A stretch of DNA of 64,000 nucleotides from Ampelomyces quisqualis. Taxonomy: Eukaryota > Ascomycota > Dothideomycetes > Pleosporales > Phaeosphaeriaceae. The translations under genes were made by a program, and so were the position numbers. Under the pieces are notes generated by a model. The model was given only the letters and a program-made list of their open reading frames with translations. It searched no databases and had not been told where the DNA came from. The stretch is from NCBI GenBank assembly GCA_018398575.1, contig JAGTXZ010000019.1, positions 1,736,001 through 1,800,000 on the forward strand, written 5' to 3'. Shown here piece after piece: positions 22,239 to 32,980 of the stretch (position 1 is its first letter; the number at the start of each line of letters is the position of its first letter).

Positions 22239-25200
22239 TCAGTACTTCTTCTTCCTCTGCCGAACATGCGGATCCTGGCCCTTCCTATTCCTCTTCTGCC
22301 GATCTGTCGGCGGCCTGTATGGTTCTTTGCCAAATTCTTCTCTGTACAATGCCAACATGTACTCATCGACATGTCGTCTCGCGACTTCGTTGCCGTCGGC
22401 GTCCAGAACTTCATCCTTCAATATAGACTGCGCTCTTGTGGCGTTGTTCGACGACTCATTGAAGTCCACTTGGTCATCGTGGATCTCATCGACAATCTCC
22501 TTTTGCGCGATGCTAGCGGCGTTGCGATCTTCGGTGTCTTCGACCGTGTTCATCACACGCGCGTCACCGAGGAGACCGGCGCGTTCACCAAGAACACGTT
22601 CCATGGCTGCGCCTGCTTCGTCAGAAGTGTCGACGCCCATGCCATCGTCGATGGCATCGCGCCAGGTGACCTTGTTGAACGTATCGGTGGTGAAGTCGCC
22701 TTTTTGGATGATAACGTCGTCGAGGAGGCGCTTTTGGTTCGACTTGCGAAGTATATTGGCTTCGATTGTGTATTCGCTCACAAATTTGTAGATATGAACG
22801 TCTCGAGTTTGTCCGATTCGATGAGCCCGATCTTGACACTGCTTGTCCATGGCGGGATTCCAATCGAGATCGTAGAAGATGACAGTGTCAGCGCCGGTAA
22901 GATTAATGCCCAATCCACCAGAGCGCGAGGAAAGGATGAAGCATAGAATGCGATCATCACTATTGAAACGGTCGGTAAGGATCTGGCGTTGCTCGACTTT
23001 GGTAGATCCATCGAGTCGTAAGTAACGGTGACCGTGAATGTTGAGGAATTGTTCGAGAACGTCGAGGACCTTTGTCATCTGCGTGAAGATCAAAGCACGG
23101 TGGCCACCAGCTTGAAGATCACGTAGAAGGGTGGCAAGGCGTTGCAGTTTGCCGCAGTCGTATTGCAAAAGGCGCTTGTCGGGAAATGCAATCGACTGCC
23201 TGATGCGTGACTCGTGGAAAGGATCAGGCTTGTGGGATAGATCTGAAGATCGAATAAGATCCACGCCGCGTTTCGAAAGGGACAGTGGTGCAATCTCTTC
23301 CGCTGCCACTGCAGGTGTTACACATGTGAACCGGGCGATGAGAGGTTCGAAAGCTTCAGCACGCTGCTCAAGCGTCGGTACCATGTCGAAGAAGCGGGTG
23401 ATTTGTTCATTGTTCCATTCAAGGGATGCAGCGATTGACCGAGGAGATCTGAAACCAAGCTCGCCATGATAATTCTGAATGGTCACATGTTCACCCTCGC
23501 TTTGTCTCGGCTGGATGTGTGCCTGTGGGAAGATCTGTGGTTGCTGATATCGTGTAATGTGCTGTTGCGACGGATACACGTATTGCTGAGGTTGCGATAG
23601 CCTCGCTTTCGATACTTTACGACCTTCCCTTCGTGCTCCAAATGTATGATCGTGCCAGTCGACCGTAACGGCATCGATAATATCTCTCCCATACACAGGC
23701 ATGAACTGCGTCCGTGATCTTGTCAAATTAAGGCAGTACTGCAAATGGTCTCGGACAGCGACCTGTTCCCTGCGAGCCATTGCTGCCACTGTGCACTGCA
23801 AAGAAGTCCCCAGTACCTCAGAAGATTTGTTAAGACGGCGTGTCTGGCGCTCAATCAAATCTTCGAGTGGTCGCGTTGCACGAATGTGATGTACGCGACG
23901 AGCGTGTCCCAGTTGCGCCCGCTCGCGGCGGGCAAATACAAGATGCAGGGCGTCCAAGTTTACGTATTTGACCCCAGTACGCTCGTGCATTCGCTTGCGA
24001 ATGAGGAGATCCTTTATCTCGTATTGTGCGACAACCGATTTCGGCATAGCCATCGAGGTTACAATTGCTCGAGTTTCGAACAGATCAGGGTGATTGCAGA
24101 CCTTTCGTAGCGACATCAAGCAGTTGATGATGGACATGTAATTACCTGAAGACAGAATTTCTTTTGTGGACGCTCGACCCATGAAACCATCGTAGAGTTG
24201 CCGTTGGCGCTTCGATAATTTGCAGTATACGACATGTTCATACTTGCCCGGCATCTGCTTTTCGACCTCGGCTTTTAGTCTACGTAGTAGGTATGGTCGT
24301 AAGACTTCATGGAGTCGCGACACTACTCTCTGTGCCTCGGCATCAAGTTTTTGCCGACCTTGGTCTAGGATCTGTTTCGTGGGATCTTTTAGAGCAAGAG
24401 TGAACTCTTCAAGATTGGCTATGCGGCCTTCTCCGGCGAAACCAGCCGGCATAAGGAAGTAGAGCAAAGACCAAAGTTCATCAATGTTGTTCTGCAGTGG
24501 AGTACCCGTCAGTAACAGCCGGCGCTGCGTACGAAGAGTCAGCATCGTCTGCCAGCGCTGTGACTTAAAGTTCTTGATGTTGTGAGCCTCGTCCAGAACG
24601 AGATAATGCCAAGGACGCATCTTGAAAGCCGCAGCATCCTGGAGGATGAGCTGGTATGATGTGATCACCACGTTGTACATGTCTTTACCCATGTTGCGCC
24701 AACCCATTCGCTTGCGTTTTCGTTCATTTATGTCGCCATAGTAGGTCAAAATCTTGAAGCCAGGCAAGAACTTTCGGAACTCCATCTCCCAGTTGAGCAT
24801 AACGCTGGTCGGCACTACAACAAGATGAGGGCCCCAGATTCCGCGGTTGATGGCAATGTAGGCAAGAAGAGAAATTGTTTGGATCGTCTTGCCTAGACCC
24901 ATCTCGTCTGCCAGGATGCCATTCGTGTCGGAGTCGTACATGTTCGCGAGCCAATCAAGCCCGTCGTGTTGGTATTCTCGAAGCGTGCCACGGAGGAGAG
25001 ATGGGATCTCCCTGCGTGGCGGCGAAGATGCATGGCGGGACCTCGAAAGAGAGTGGTCTTTATCCTCAACGAAGTTTTCCATTGGGGCCGATGCAACGGG
25101 CTCCACTGAGGGCTTAGGTACCCCATTACCATTAACATGCACTTCATCTCCGTCGGCAACATCATGATGCCCGTTAGTAGGCGGCTTTGCAACGTCGTCT

Positions 25201-27332
25201 TTCGAAGGTGCGGAGGTGTGGCCGTTCGTGGGTGACTGCTCAGGGGTGACGCTTTCCGCCGGCTCTTCTTCAAGTCTCTTCTTGGCCGCCTCTTTTAGCT
25301 TCTTGATGTCATGAGGAGCTAGGAAGCCCATCATGCCAACGTCCCCTTCATCGTCTTCCTCATCTTCAGACCCTGCCTGGATCTCCACTTCGTCATTTTC
25401 ATCCGCATCAGAGTCTTCATCACTCGACCAAGCCTCACTCCCTGACTGCGAAGCCTTGCCGTCCGAGTCTGAGTCTAGAAGAGCTTCATCAACTTGCTCA
25501 AGCTCGATGGCAGCAGGATCCACATCATCTGGCTTCTTTGCAGGGGTTTCGTCATGCTCGTAGAAGGCGTCGGTAGGAAGAAAAGGGTTCTTTGGGAGTT
25601 CGGCTAAGGTCTCGTCTCCCAGGTCGCGATCGGGTGTGGGGTCGGGTGTCCCATCGCTGCCTTGTTTAGCTGCCTCTAGGTCTTGGTCTGACTCCTGATC
25701 GACATCGGAACTGCTATCAGGAAGGTCGGGAAGTTGCTCGTATTTGGCGCGCAGTTGTTCAGCTGTGAGATTCGCATCTTCGTCTTGAGCTTCACCGTCT
25801 TCACTGTCGGAGCTGGACGACATAACGTCATCGGGATGGGTGTTGTCGGACGCGTCTGACGCTATACTTTCAAAGTCTTCCTCGAAATCGCGGTCGTCGC
25901 TGACTAGTGAGGAGGCGTTGTCTGCGACATTCCGACCGAGGATCTCCTGCGCTTGATTGAACATGTCGTCCATGGCCTTGTGTCCAAGCTGCATCTGCTC
26001 TTCTTCCCACTTCGCAACACGTTCCTTGTCGATCTCAACCCTGACGCTAGCCCAAGCACCCTTCACATCGACGACAAGCTGCTTATATCGGAGTTCCTGT
26101 CGAGCTCTTTCCTCTTCTTCAATCTCTTCTTCGCTCTTGCGCTTGAATTTGTTCTTCCAGGCGTCATAAGCATCTCTGGCGAGCGTCTTGGCCAGCCTGC
26201 GGTGATGCTCTTTCTCCTCCTTCAGCAGCTTCCTAAAGTGCAGTGCGTGCGCAACAACATGGTGCCAGTGTGCGTATTGCGGAGGCGGCTCTTGAGCAGG
26301 CTCGGGCGCGAAAATGCTGCACCTCGAGGGGTTCAGCACTCCGTTTTCTACAGCATCGACAATTTGTAGTCGCCGAGCGGCCTCTTTTTCTGCCCTTTCC
26401 GGATCTATCCGTTGTGTGTCTTCTCCTTCCAATGGGTCGTCGTGGTTGAGCCAGTCGGCGAGAGAAGCGTGCGTAGACCGAGGTGGGTTGTGCTTGGGAT
26501 GGCGGTTTGGTACTTCTGGCTTCCGGAAGCGCAGGCGAAGACGGGGGACAGGCATCGAGGCGTTCGGGTCGTCGAGCGATGCGTATAAGCCGGCATAAGG
26601 GTCGTGCCCGTTTGTGGCAGGCGTCGCCCAGACATCGGATGCTTGGTCATCTGCTGATGTCTGGGTGCCTCTTCGTGGGCGAGCAGCCCCTCTTTGCGTG
26701 GTCTCAGGCGATGCATTGTGTTTAGCTGACGACGACGGCGACGACGGACGGGCAAAGGCAGAGGACCTCCGCTGGCGCTCAGACTTGCGCGACGACGGGT
26801 CCACGAGGGTTGCGGATGGTTTATTGCTCAGAGCGGCTGCTGTCTTGCCCTTGACAGTCGAGGCTGGCCCGGATGCAGTGCGTGACGTCTGCCTGGCACC
26901 CGTGCTCGGTCTGCCGTTCGTCTGTGTCGCCTGGCTGGTCTGGCGCGAGTTGCGCTTCACGGGCTCCGGCGTCGGCGGCGCGGCCTCTCTGTTCACGCGC
27001 GACGACTTGCGCACGCCATTCTCGAAGACCGTCGTCGGCCCGTCGACTGCGAAAGGCTTCCATGGCGGCGACACGGCACGTGATGCTGTCGGGGTGCTGT
27101 CGTCGAGCCTCCGCCGCTTCACCGGGCGCGGCATGACGCCACCATCGTCCCCGCCGTTTTCGCGTGCAGGCTGCTGCCCATGCTGCTCCTTGACTACAGG
27201 TGCTGCGTCCTGTTCTGCAGCAGGGCCATTGCGGGCGGCGTCGCGCGCGTCGTCGGCGTGGGTCGTGTCGCGTCGCGGGACGGCGTCGGCGTCGGCGGAC
27301 GTGACTTGGTCCATTCCGTTAGGCAGGGACAA
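22239..27332 (-). CDS. SWR1: SWR1-type Snf2 ATPase, catalytic subunit of the H2A.Z exchange complex
   Basis: Single-exon 1,697-aa nuclear ATPase that, in the SWR1 complex, replaces H2A by H2A.Z in nucleosomes. Order of parts (approximate residues): disordered basic/acidic N-terminus; HSA domain 350-430 (WHHVVAHALHFRK, DAYDAWKNKFKRK), the platform for actin-related proteins; long acidic linker 470-750; Snf2_N with Walker A DEMGLGKT near 811 and DEAH near 914 (VLDEAHNIKN); a large insertion of the split-ATPase INO80/SWR1 class between lobes (about 1,130-1,390); Helicase_C with RALIFTQMTKVLD near 1,412 and QCQDRAHRIGQ near 1,500; basic end RQRKKKY. Length and split-lobe layout separate SWR1 from other Snf2 proteins. 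The start at 27332 is divergent from NDUFB8. Confidence 0.95.
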   Translation of the reverse strand: MSLPNGMDQVTSADADAVPRRDTTHADDARDAARNGPAAEQDAAPVVKEQHGQQPARENGGDDGGVMPRPVKRRRLDDSTPTASRAVSPPWKPFAVDGPTTVFENGVRKSSRVNREAAPPTPEPVKRNSRQTSQATQTNGRPSTGARQTSRTASGPASTVKGKTAAALSNKPSATLVDPSSRKSERQRRSSAFARPSSPSSSAKHNASPETTQRGAARPRRGTQTSADDQASDVWATPATNGHDPYAGLYASLDDPNASMPVPRLRLRFRKPEVPNRHPKHNPPRSTHASLADWLNHDDPLEGEDTQRIDPERAEKEAARRLQIVDAVENGVLNPSRCSIFAPEPAQEPPPQYAHWHHVVAHALHFRKLLKEEKEHHRRLAKTLARDAYDAWKNKFKRKSEEEIEEEERARQELRYKQLVVDVKGAWASVRVEIDKERVAKWEEEQMQLGHKAMDDMFNQAQEILGRNVADNASSLVSDDRDFEEDFESIASDASDNTHPDDVMSSSSDSEDGEAQDEDANLTAEQLRAKYEQLPDLPDSSSDVDQESDQDLEAAKQGSDGTPDPTPDRDLGDETLAELPKNPFLPTDAFYEHDETPAKKPDDVDPAAIELEQVDEALLDSDSDGKASQSGSEAWSSDEDSDADENDEVEIQAGSEDEEDDEGDVGMMGFLAPHDIKKLKEAAKKRLEEEPAESVTPEQSPTNGHTSAPSKDDVAKPPTNGHHDVADGDEVHVNGNGVPKPSVEPVASAPMENFVEDKDHSLSRSRHASSPPRREIPSLLRGTLREYQHDGLDWLANMYDSDTNGILADEMGLGKTIQTISLLAYIAINRGIWGPHLVVVPTSVMLNWEMEFRKFLPGFKILTYYGDINERKRKRMGWRNMGKDMYNVVITSYQLILQDAAAFKMRPWHYLVLDEAHNIKNFKSQRWQTMLTLRTQRRLLLTGTPLQNNIDELWSLLYFLMPAGFAGEGRIANLEEFTLALKDPTKQILDQGRQKLDAEAQRVVSRLHEVLRPYLLRRLKAEVEKQMPGKYEHVVYCKLSKRQRQLYDGFMGRASTKEILSSGNYMSIINCLMSLRKVCNHPDLFETRAIVTSMAMPKSVVAQYEIKDLLIRKRMHERTGVKYVNLDALHLVFARRERAQLGHARRVHHIRATRPLEDLIERQTRRLNKSSEVLGTSLQCTVAAMARREQVAVRDHLQYCLNLTRSRTQFMPVYGRDIIDAVTVDWHDHTFGARREGRKVSKARLSQPQQYVYPSQQHITRYQQPQIFPQAHIQPRQSEGEHVTIQNYHGELGFRSPRSIAASLEWNNEQITRFFDMVPTLEQRAEAFEPLIARFTCVTPAVAAEEIAPLSLSKRGVDLIRSSDLSHKPDPFHESRIRQSIAFPDKRLLQYDCGKLQRLATLLRDLQAGGHRALIFTQMTKVLDVLEQFLNIHGHRYLRLDGSTKVEQRQILTDRFNSDDRILCFILSSRSGGLGINLTGADTVIFYDLDWNPAMDKQCQDRAHRIGQTRDVHIYKFVSEYTIEANILRKSNQKRLLDDVIIQKGDFTTDTFNKVTWRDAIDDGMGVDTSDEAGAAMERVLGERAGLLGDARVMNTVEDTEDRNAASIAQKEIVDEIHDDQVDFNESSNNATRAQSILKDEVLDADGNEVARRHVDEYMLALYREEFGKEPYRPPTDRQKRNRKGQDPHVRQRKKKY

Positions 27333-27892
27333 AGGTGCCGCCTGGAGACCACCGCGCGCACCCTCGAATCGACATGTATCGCCCCAAATGCGGTGTCGCA
27401 GGAAAGCTGGGTGTTTCGTGATGGCCGTGGTGGGTTCAGATCCGGGTTTGCAGCACGCGTTCGGCCTGTGCGGGCTGATGCGATGTTTTGGCAGTGTGAT
27501 GTTGTGATTTTCGTTTTCGAGATTTGGGCCCCGGGTTCACGAGAGGCTTGAGATAGCGCGCTAGAAGGTAGGGCTGCGGCGACGGGGATAATGACACCAC
27601 GGATAATTTAGTTGAAGCACCGAAAGAAGAAGACGATGAAGATGAAGAAGAAGTAGCATTTCCAAATGTAGATCCTGCGTAAGAGTGTAGCACAGTGGAA
27701 TTCGACCTATCGTGTCGATGCTCTGGTACAACATCAGGCATGTCTCAAAGCGGCCTAGCTCGGCCAAGAGCCAAGCTATCAATGAACCTCACGTCAAGGG
27801 CATCACGACATCTGACACCACAACCCCAGAACAGTGCCGCAACGCATGTTCCCCCGCCAATTGCTACCGCTGCATTCTGGCCTTCCCATAGC
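27333..27892. promoter_or_regulatory. Divergent promoter region of SWR1 and NDUFB8
   Basis: 560 bases between the two ATGs, transcribed outward on both strands. No TATA box was noted; the central part (27,600-27,660) is rich in AAGAAG-type purine runs on the plus strand. Assignment as a shared promoter rests on gene orientation. Confidence 0.5.
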
Positions 27893-28424
27893 ATGCTTTC
27901 CCGGCGCATTGTAGTAGCGGCCCGCCCGCTGGCGCGAGCCATGGTCCCCGCATCCGCACGACTCCCGCCCCAATTCACTCAGGTCCGCACCGCCCTCACA
28001 GCAGCTGAGCGAGCCGAACTCGCCGACCCCAACCAGAATGGCGGCTACATAAATCCTCCCGCGGAGAAGCGCTCGAACCGTGACCCTTATGGCGACTACT
28101 GGGACAAGCAGGAGCGACGCAACTACGGCGAGCCGTGCCATGAAGACCACGATATCCTCGGCGTGCTTTCGCTGCACGACTACACTCACTTCACCCCCGG
28201 CTGGGGCGCCTTCCTGCTCGGCACCTTTGTTGTCAGTGTTTTCGGACTGTGTGGAATTACCTCCATGTTCTACCCGGACAAGGTGAGCGCACCAAGGACA
28301 TACCCGGATGGCCTGGAAGTTGAGCTAGGTGGAAAGCGTGCGTTGCTGGTAAGTCTCTATGAGCGAGGTGGACGAAAAGTGCTAACAACTGTGACAGGCG
28401 AGGAAGCCAGGCGAGACATGGTAG
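27893..28424 (+). CDS. NADH:ubiquinone oxidoreductase subunit NDUFB8 (ASHI)
   Basis: Accessory subunit of the membrane arm of mitochondrial complex I, 160 aa. Model: join(27893..28348,28398..28424), one 49-bp intron GTAAGT..TGACAG with a GCTAAC branch site; the last exon encodes ARKPGETW. The N-terminus (MLSRRIVVAARPLARAM) is an Arg-rich mitochondrial presequence. Mature region: DPNQNGGYINPP, DPYGDYWDKQERRNYGEP, DHDILGVLSLHDYTH, then one membrane helix (GAFLLGTFVVSVFGLCGI) and the YPDKVSAPRTYPDGLEVELGG tail. This matches the family's order and size. The plus-strand frame is open upstream of the ATG, but the presequence fixes the start at 27893. Confidence 0.92.
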
Positions 28425-29022
28425 TATCGAAGACGTTCGAAGAAGCAGCCTGTAAATACCAGAGGAATGCATTTTTTTTCCTAATCCTGCGTCCTTTCCG
28501 TATCCAAAATCGAGTGCACATGAAATCCCAGCTTCCGATTCTGTCGTTGCTGTGCGTAGCCACTTTGTTTCTTGGTCATTTTCCCACGTCCCTCGCCTCA
28601 CAATTTTTCATGCATATTGCCAGAGATCAAGTTTCTCGACGGCTGGTACAGTCAACAAGAGCGATCATATTTGGACAACGTTGTGAGTCTCGTCACGGTT
28701 TAGTGTCGGGTATGCGACTGCTTTGCTGCTCAAGTCATGCGCACTCCAGCTCTCCGCTGTTCATTCACCATTGTGCCTACATTTCGACACCGTCGACACA
28801 CCACTGCACCACCCTTAAGTGTGACCAGTATGCAGGAGCTGAATCGATTATCAGCAGGCCTGGTAAATCTCTTTAACTGCGTGCACCGCTCCGACATTTC
28901 AAGCCAAACTGCTCGCACGGCTGCCAAGCCGCGCTAGCGCATACACAGATCTCTCAGGTAGGTGAGTTTGTCTCACCTCCACTTTTCTTCCTTGCCATGC
29001 TCCACTCTGTCTAAAAGCCACG
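28425..29022. other. Gene-free interval
   Basis: Downstream of NDUFB8 and upstream of the first BTB relic. Frames stay open by chance; no domain or splicing pattern seen. It marks the left edge of the degenerate island. Confidence 0.45.
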
Positions 29023-29875
29023 ATGAATGGAATCGTGCCTGCTCGTGTGCACAGTAGAAGAATAGTACGAGCCATGCAAATCACTAGCACTCCGATCGAC
29101 ACCACCAAAGTTCCGGAGAGCGACCTGCTCATGGACGCTCCGTATTGCGACCAAGCTACGAAACGACCTTCTCCGTAAGCAAAAGCATTCAAAAACGGGT
29201 CGCTTGGTCTAGCTGACAAGGGTAAGGGACGACTATGAGTCTATTATACTCATCGTCGTGGGATCTGGAACAAAAGAAATCTCATTCCAAGTTCATGCGG
29301 GGCTCCTCAAGCACTACTCTTCCTACTTCCGCAACGCTCTGAAGGAATCATGGGTGGAGGGCGAAACCAAGATCGTAAAACTTGCCGCAGACGAACCAGC
29401 CCACTTCAAGACGTTCTTCCATTGGCTGTACAGTGGCAAGCTTTGCCACATACTTACTCCCGAGAGCAAAGTTCCATTCTCCGACGCTCAAATATACTCG
29501 CTATACGTATTCGGCGACGCTCGGGGTATCCCAGAGTTTTGCAATGCGGCAGTCGATCTGTTGTTCGTAAGATTCGCCAACGAGTAGACCTATCCAGCCG
29601 ACACTTTGAGCTATGTCTACAACAACACATCAACGAATTCGAAGTTGCGCAAGCTCCTCGTCGACTTGAGCGTAGGCACATTTGCGTTCTCAGATCTCAG
29701 GAGCCACGAGTCTCGATACCCTAAGGAATTCTTGGTCGATGTCGTCCTACGCTCGCGTGAGCTAAAGACTTGGCCAGGCAACTTCGAGGACAAGAAGAGG
29801 TATCTTGATGGAAAGCGGTCCCAGCTCTGCAACTATCACGACCACGAGAGTCCCCACATTACGCGAGATGGTTAG
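29023..29875 (+). pseudogene. BTB/POZ-domain gene interrupted by one in-frame TAG
   Basis: Reading: exon 29023..29174 (or from the ATG at 29074), 46-bp intron 29175..29220, exon 29221..29875. The BTB fold is clear: DDYESIILIVVGSG, FQVHAGLLKHYSSYFRNAL, KLAADEPAHFKTFFHWLYSG, IYSLYVFGDARGIPEFCNAAVD. The frame is then cut by TAG at 29585-29587 and continues unbroken for 95 codons with family-like sequence (YPADTLSYVYNNTSTNSKLRKLLVD, SRYPKEFLVDVVLRS, YHDHES) to a TAG at 29873. Related proteins, as I recall them, have Trp at the interrupted position, so TGG to TAG, a G-to-A change that RIP would produce, is the simple explanation. Otherwise the gene is intact: a recent pseudogene, or a truncated BTB-only protein. 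A 21-bp GTAAGA..TAG stretch around the stop is too short to be an intron. Confidence 0.7.
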
Positions 29876-30356
29876 ACAAATGGTCGTGGATATGAGGCTC
29901 AGATCAGTGGCACCGCAGAAACAAGGCGAGTTGATGATCAGGCTATGGTTCAGAAGATCCTTCGGGCTAGACTATGCCTTATCAAATGGACAGGCAATGG
30001 GCGGTTCAACAGCAGAACATAGTTACATAGATATTTCTAGATAGTAAGCATCGTGTGCTGTCGCTTTCATGATCTTCCCTTGGAATAGCGTGCAGTGACC
30101 TCAATGCATGCGCTTATCAGCAAACATTATTCAGATGCTGGTGTATATATTTCTCGCTTCTCCCAATTCTTCTGGTCCAGTACAATAGTCGTGTCGGCCG
30201 GGGATAACGCAGTGTTAGGAGCACTGCAAACGCGCTTTCACTTTCACCTCGACTTCGCTTCTATCCCGCACACCGGCGTGGAAAATTCTTTTCGTGAACA
30301 CATATATAAACCCGCCGCCTTCTTCTATATACATGCTCTCTCCGCCTACTAGCACG

Positions 30357-30998
30357 ATGCCCGAGACCACCATCTTCTGCAAATCTCCCTAGACGCCCTT
30401 CGCCTACTCAAAAGCCTCCCAAACCATCACTATCCGCGCCCGAAAAGGCCCCAGCATGCAGGAGTACAACCTGCACACAAGCGTTCTCTGCCACCGCTCA
30501 GAATACTTCAACACCAAGTCCGCCTCGCATTTCCAAAGACAAATCCATACAACTAACAAGCCAACCCAGACTCGAAGAATTGAAGCCCAATTCGAACAAC
30601 CCCGTCGTAACCTTCGACGTCGAATCCCTCGCCGAGTTTGAATGCTTCACCATCTGGCTCTACAACAATCGACTGGGCCCCGAAGGATTCAAGCTCAACA
30701 GGCCACGGGCGCACACCAGTGTCGCCCAGGTCCTCACGACGGTCACGCAAGCTCGATGGGTATTGACTCATACGCCACGAACATACTCGACTACGCACAT
30801 TTCGAGCAACTGTTCAAGCGAAAAGCCAAGATCATGCTGCACAGCGACCAGCTAAGGGGCTTGCCTGCCCCCAAGGGCACAGACATCGCTCGGCTCAACG
30901 GCCTTCATACGGCCATAGAGGTCATGAGCGCCACGGGCCGACAGGTAATTGTCAACGAGATCAATCGCCGCAGCTGCGACAGCTGGAGAAGCACATAG
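30357..30998 (+). pseudogene. Second BTB/POZ relic, with stop and frameshifts
   Basis: From the ATG at 30357 the frame reads MPETTIFCKSP, then TAG, then TPFAYSKASQTITIRARKGP and a BTB start (YNLHTSVLCHRSEYFNTKSASHF). Around 30,550-30,580 the coding frame shifts by one; the new frame gives NNPVVTFDVESLAEFECFTIWLYNN, the BTB core. Near 30,750 it returns to the first frame (YATNILDYAHFEQLFKRK) and ends at a TAG at about 30,998. One nonsense codon plus at least two frameshifts make it a clear pseudogene. It lies directly left of a microsatellite and the AT-rich block. Confidence 0.65.
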
Positions 30999-31073
30999 AC
31001 ACAGGGCAACATACCTAGGCAGTAGGCCCTGATGCCGTCGTATCTTGCGCGCTTCCTATCCACTACTGCCCCC

Positions 31074-31074
<1 letters not shown>

Positions 31075-31140
<66 letters not shown>
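31075..31140 (+). repeat. (CTGCTC)11 microsatellite
   Basis: Eleven perfect copies of a hexanucleotide, followed by one degenerate copy. In one frame it encodes an Ala-Pro repeat inside a 66-codon ORF (31032-31232), which I do not call as a gene. It stands at a sharp step from normal to very AT-rich sequence. Confidence 0.95.
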
Positions 31141-31145
<5 letters not shown>

Positions 31146-31887
31146 TCTGCCCCCTTAGCTCTTTACCCTACTCTAGCTTATCCTCCTACTTGCCTTGCGC
31201 TGCCTTTGCCCTTAACACCTACTATTAAGTAATAGCGCTGCCTGTATAGCAGCGCTAACTCTATATTAGTATTAGTATTAGTATAAAAGTCTGTTAGTTT
31301 ATAAATAGTTACTATAGTAGGGCTGCGCAGTAGCTATTCTATAGTCTTATTACTTATACACAAAGCAGTTAATAATTAATTCTTTATTTTAATACAAGGT
31401 AAAGCCTTATAAGTAATACTACTTATATAGCTTATATAGCTACTTATCTATATCTTCTCTTCTATAATCTATAACCTTCTCTAGTTATAACTACTCTACG
31501 TTCTAGTTAAGTTATTAACACTACTCTTACTACCTCTATATTTGTTATTACTAATATCTCTTATTATAGTATTACTTTAAAATATACTACTAGAAATAGT
31601 TATAGTAGAGTAGACTAGGTTAGAATATAGGATAGAAATCTCTCTTTAACTTACACGTCTAAAACTAAATAATAATAGAGAAGGTATAGATAGTAACTTA
31701 TCCTTATTTACAACTTTAGCTTTATACTTAAATAGCTAATAGTAGTAGCCTAATCTATATAATTTGCAGCGCGTTATAGGCTTGTTATAAGCTCTTAATA
31801 CAGTTGCACTTAAAATTAGTATTAATCTTTACTAGATTTAGGTAGTACCTAATATTTTAGAAAGCGTTATATATATAATATAGTAAC

Positions 31888-32062
31888 TGTTAGAACAAAT
31901 AGATTATACAAGTAATTACGTAATTGCTTAGATTACTTAGGTATATAAAGAATACCTATTATCTCTTATATAATTAGTTATTCTTTATATAATAACTTAT
32001 TTGCTAGCTTAACTTACTTATACGCCTATAGGCGTATAATACCTATACTAAGTTAACTAATA
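31888..32062 (+). repeat. Left (5') LTR, heavily mutated
   Basis: By my manual count it differs from the right LTR at 43 of 175 positions, all of them C-to-T or G-to-A in this copy. No transversion and no indel. Confidence 0.88.
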
Positions 32063-32440
32063 CTAATTAGTCTATTAATAGACTATCTACTACGTGTGTA
32101 GCTACACAAAGAAGATCTATTCTTATAGGTAGATTAGTAAGGTAACTAAAACTACTACTATATAAGAAGCCTATACCTACTACGTACGTAGCTACGCAAA
32201 GAAAGCTTATTACTAAGCCTTATATACGCTCTTAGATTAACTAATTGTATAATAAAAGCCTATTTCTACTATATATATAGCTATATAAAAAGAGCCTACT
32301 AAGCCTTTATACACTCTAAAGACTCTTTATAACACAAGCTATATAGCCTCTTATTTACTATATACGTAGCTATATAAAGAAGGCAACGCTTATATAATTA
32401 GATTTCTACTATATATATAGCTATATAAAGAAGAGCCTAA
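32063..32440 (+). repeat. Five copies of a ~29-bp motif, about 90 bp apart
   Basis: Copies start near 32086, 32176, 32265, 32354 and 32405. The shared pattern is TCTACTA, a palindromic core such as CTACGTACGTAG, then CTAYRYAAAGAAG. Spacing is about 90, 89, 89 and 51 bp. The differences between copies are mostly C/T and A/G, consistent with RIP of a once-regular tandem array inside the element. Confidence 0.65.
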
Positions 32441-32934
32441 TTAAGTAGCTTATCTTATTACTCTAATTGTATAATCTATTGCGCACTCTACTATACGCTC
32501 TATTATATAACAGAACTATTAAGCTACTATAGGCTTTCTTTCTCTCTTCTTCTTTCTTCTCTTTTCTCTCTCTATAATAGATAATACGTATAATAAACTG
32601 TTAAGAGTTATACACCTCTCTAGAACAGCTCTATGCAAGAAAGTAGACCTAAGCCTCCTCTATAATTAAGATCTAACAAACTCTTCTTAATAAGCCTAAA
32701 TGTTGTACGTAGTATACATCCTTAAAGACATGTATACTTAACTCTAAAGAAAATACAAGCTGTATAACAATATAGACTTTAGAGAAGGATAGACAGCGTA
32801 GGATTTTAACAACCTTCTTTGCGTAGTAAGAAGAGAACTTCTGCTTGCCTTTGCAGAGCATAGGTTCTATTCTAATCCTGCAGGCAAGGCAAATTGTACG
32901 TAAGGTAAAAAGCTACAAGATATTGCTGCTTTAC

Positions 32935-32980
32935 AAGGAGGAATTTAAAGAGTGCAGAGAAGGAGGAAAAAGGTAAAAAG
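32935..32980 (+). other. Polypurine tract of the LTR element
   Basis: A run of A and G with few pyrimidines (GGAGGAATTTAAAG, AGAGAAGGAGGAAAAAGG) ending a few bases before the TGTTGG start of the right LTR. Position and composition fit the plus-strand primer. Confidence 0.6.

Larger units (their letters stand above)
31240..32640. other. AT-rich, TpA-rich RIP-type block
   Basis: About 1.4 kb almost without CpA or TpG-rich coding texture, dominated by TA, TTA and TAT words, with no usable ORF on either strand. The composition changes abruptly from the flanks. The left LTR lies within it and shows directly that C-to-T and G-to-A changes made this composition. The block extends about 640 bases left of the element's target-site duplication, so mutation was not confined to the element. 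Confidence 0.8.

Noticed and set aside
26614..27507. 297-codon plus-strand ORF opposite SWR1
   Set aside because: It lies antisense to the conserved SWR1 N-terminus in GC-rich DNA, has no domain, and its composition mirrors the sense gene.
29564..29587. GTAAGA..TAG as a mini-intron removing the BTB stop codon
   Set aside because: About 21 bases is far below the shortest intron seen here (46 bp) and leaves no room for a branch site.
31032..31232. 66-codon ORF with an Ala-Pro repeat
   Set aside because: It is produced by the hexanucleotide microsatellite; no conserved sequence on either side.
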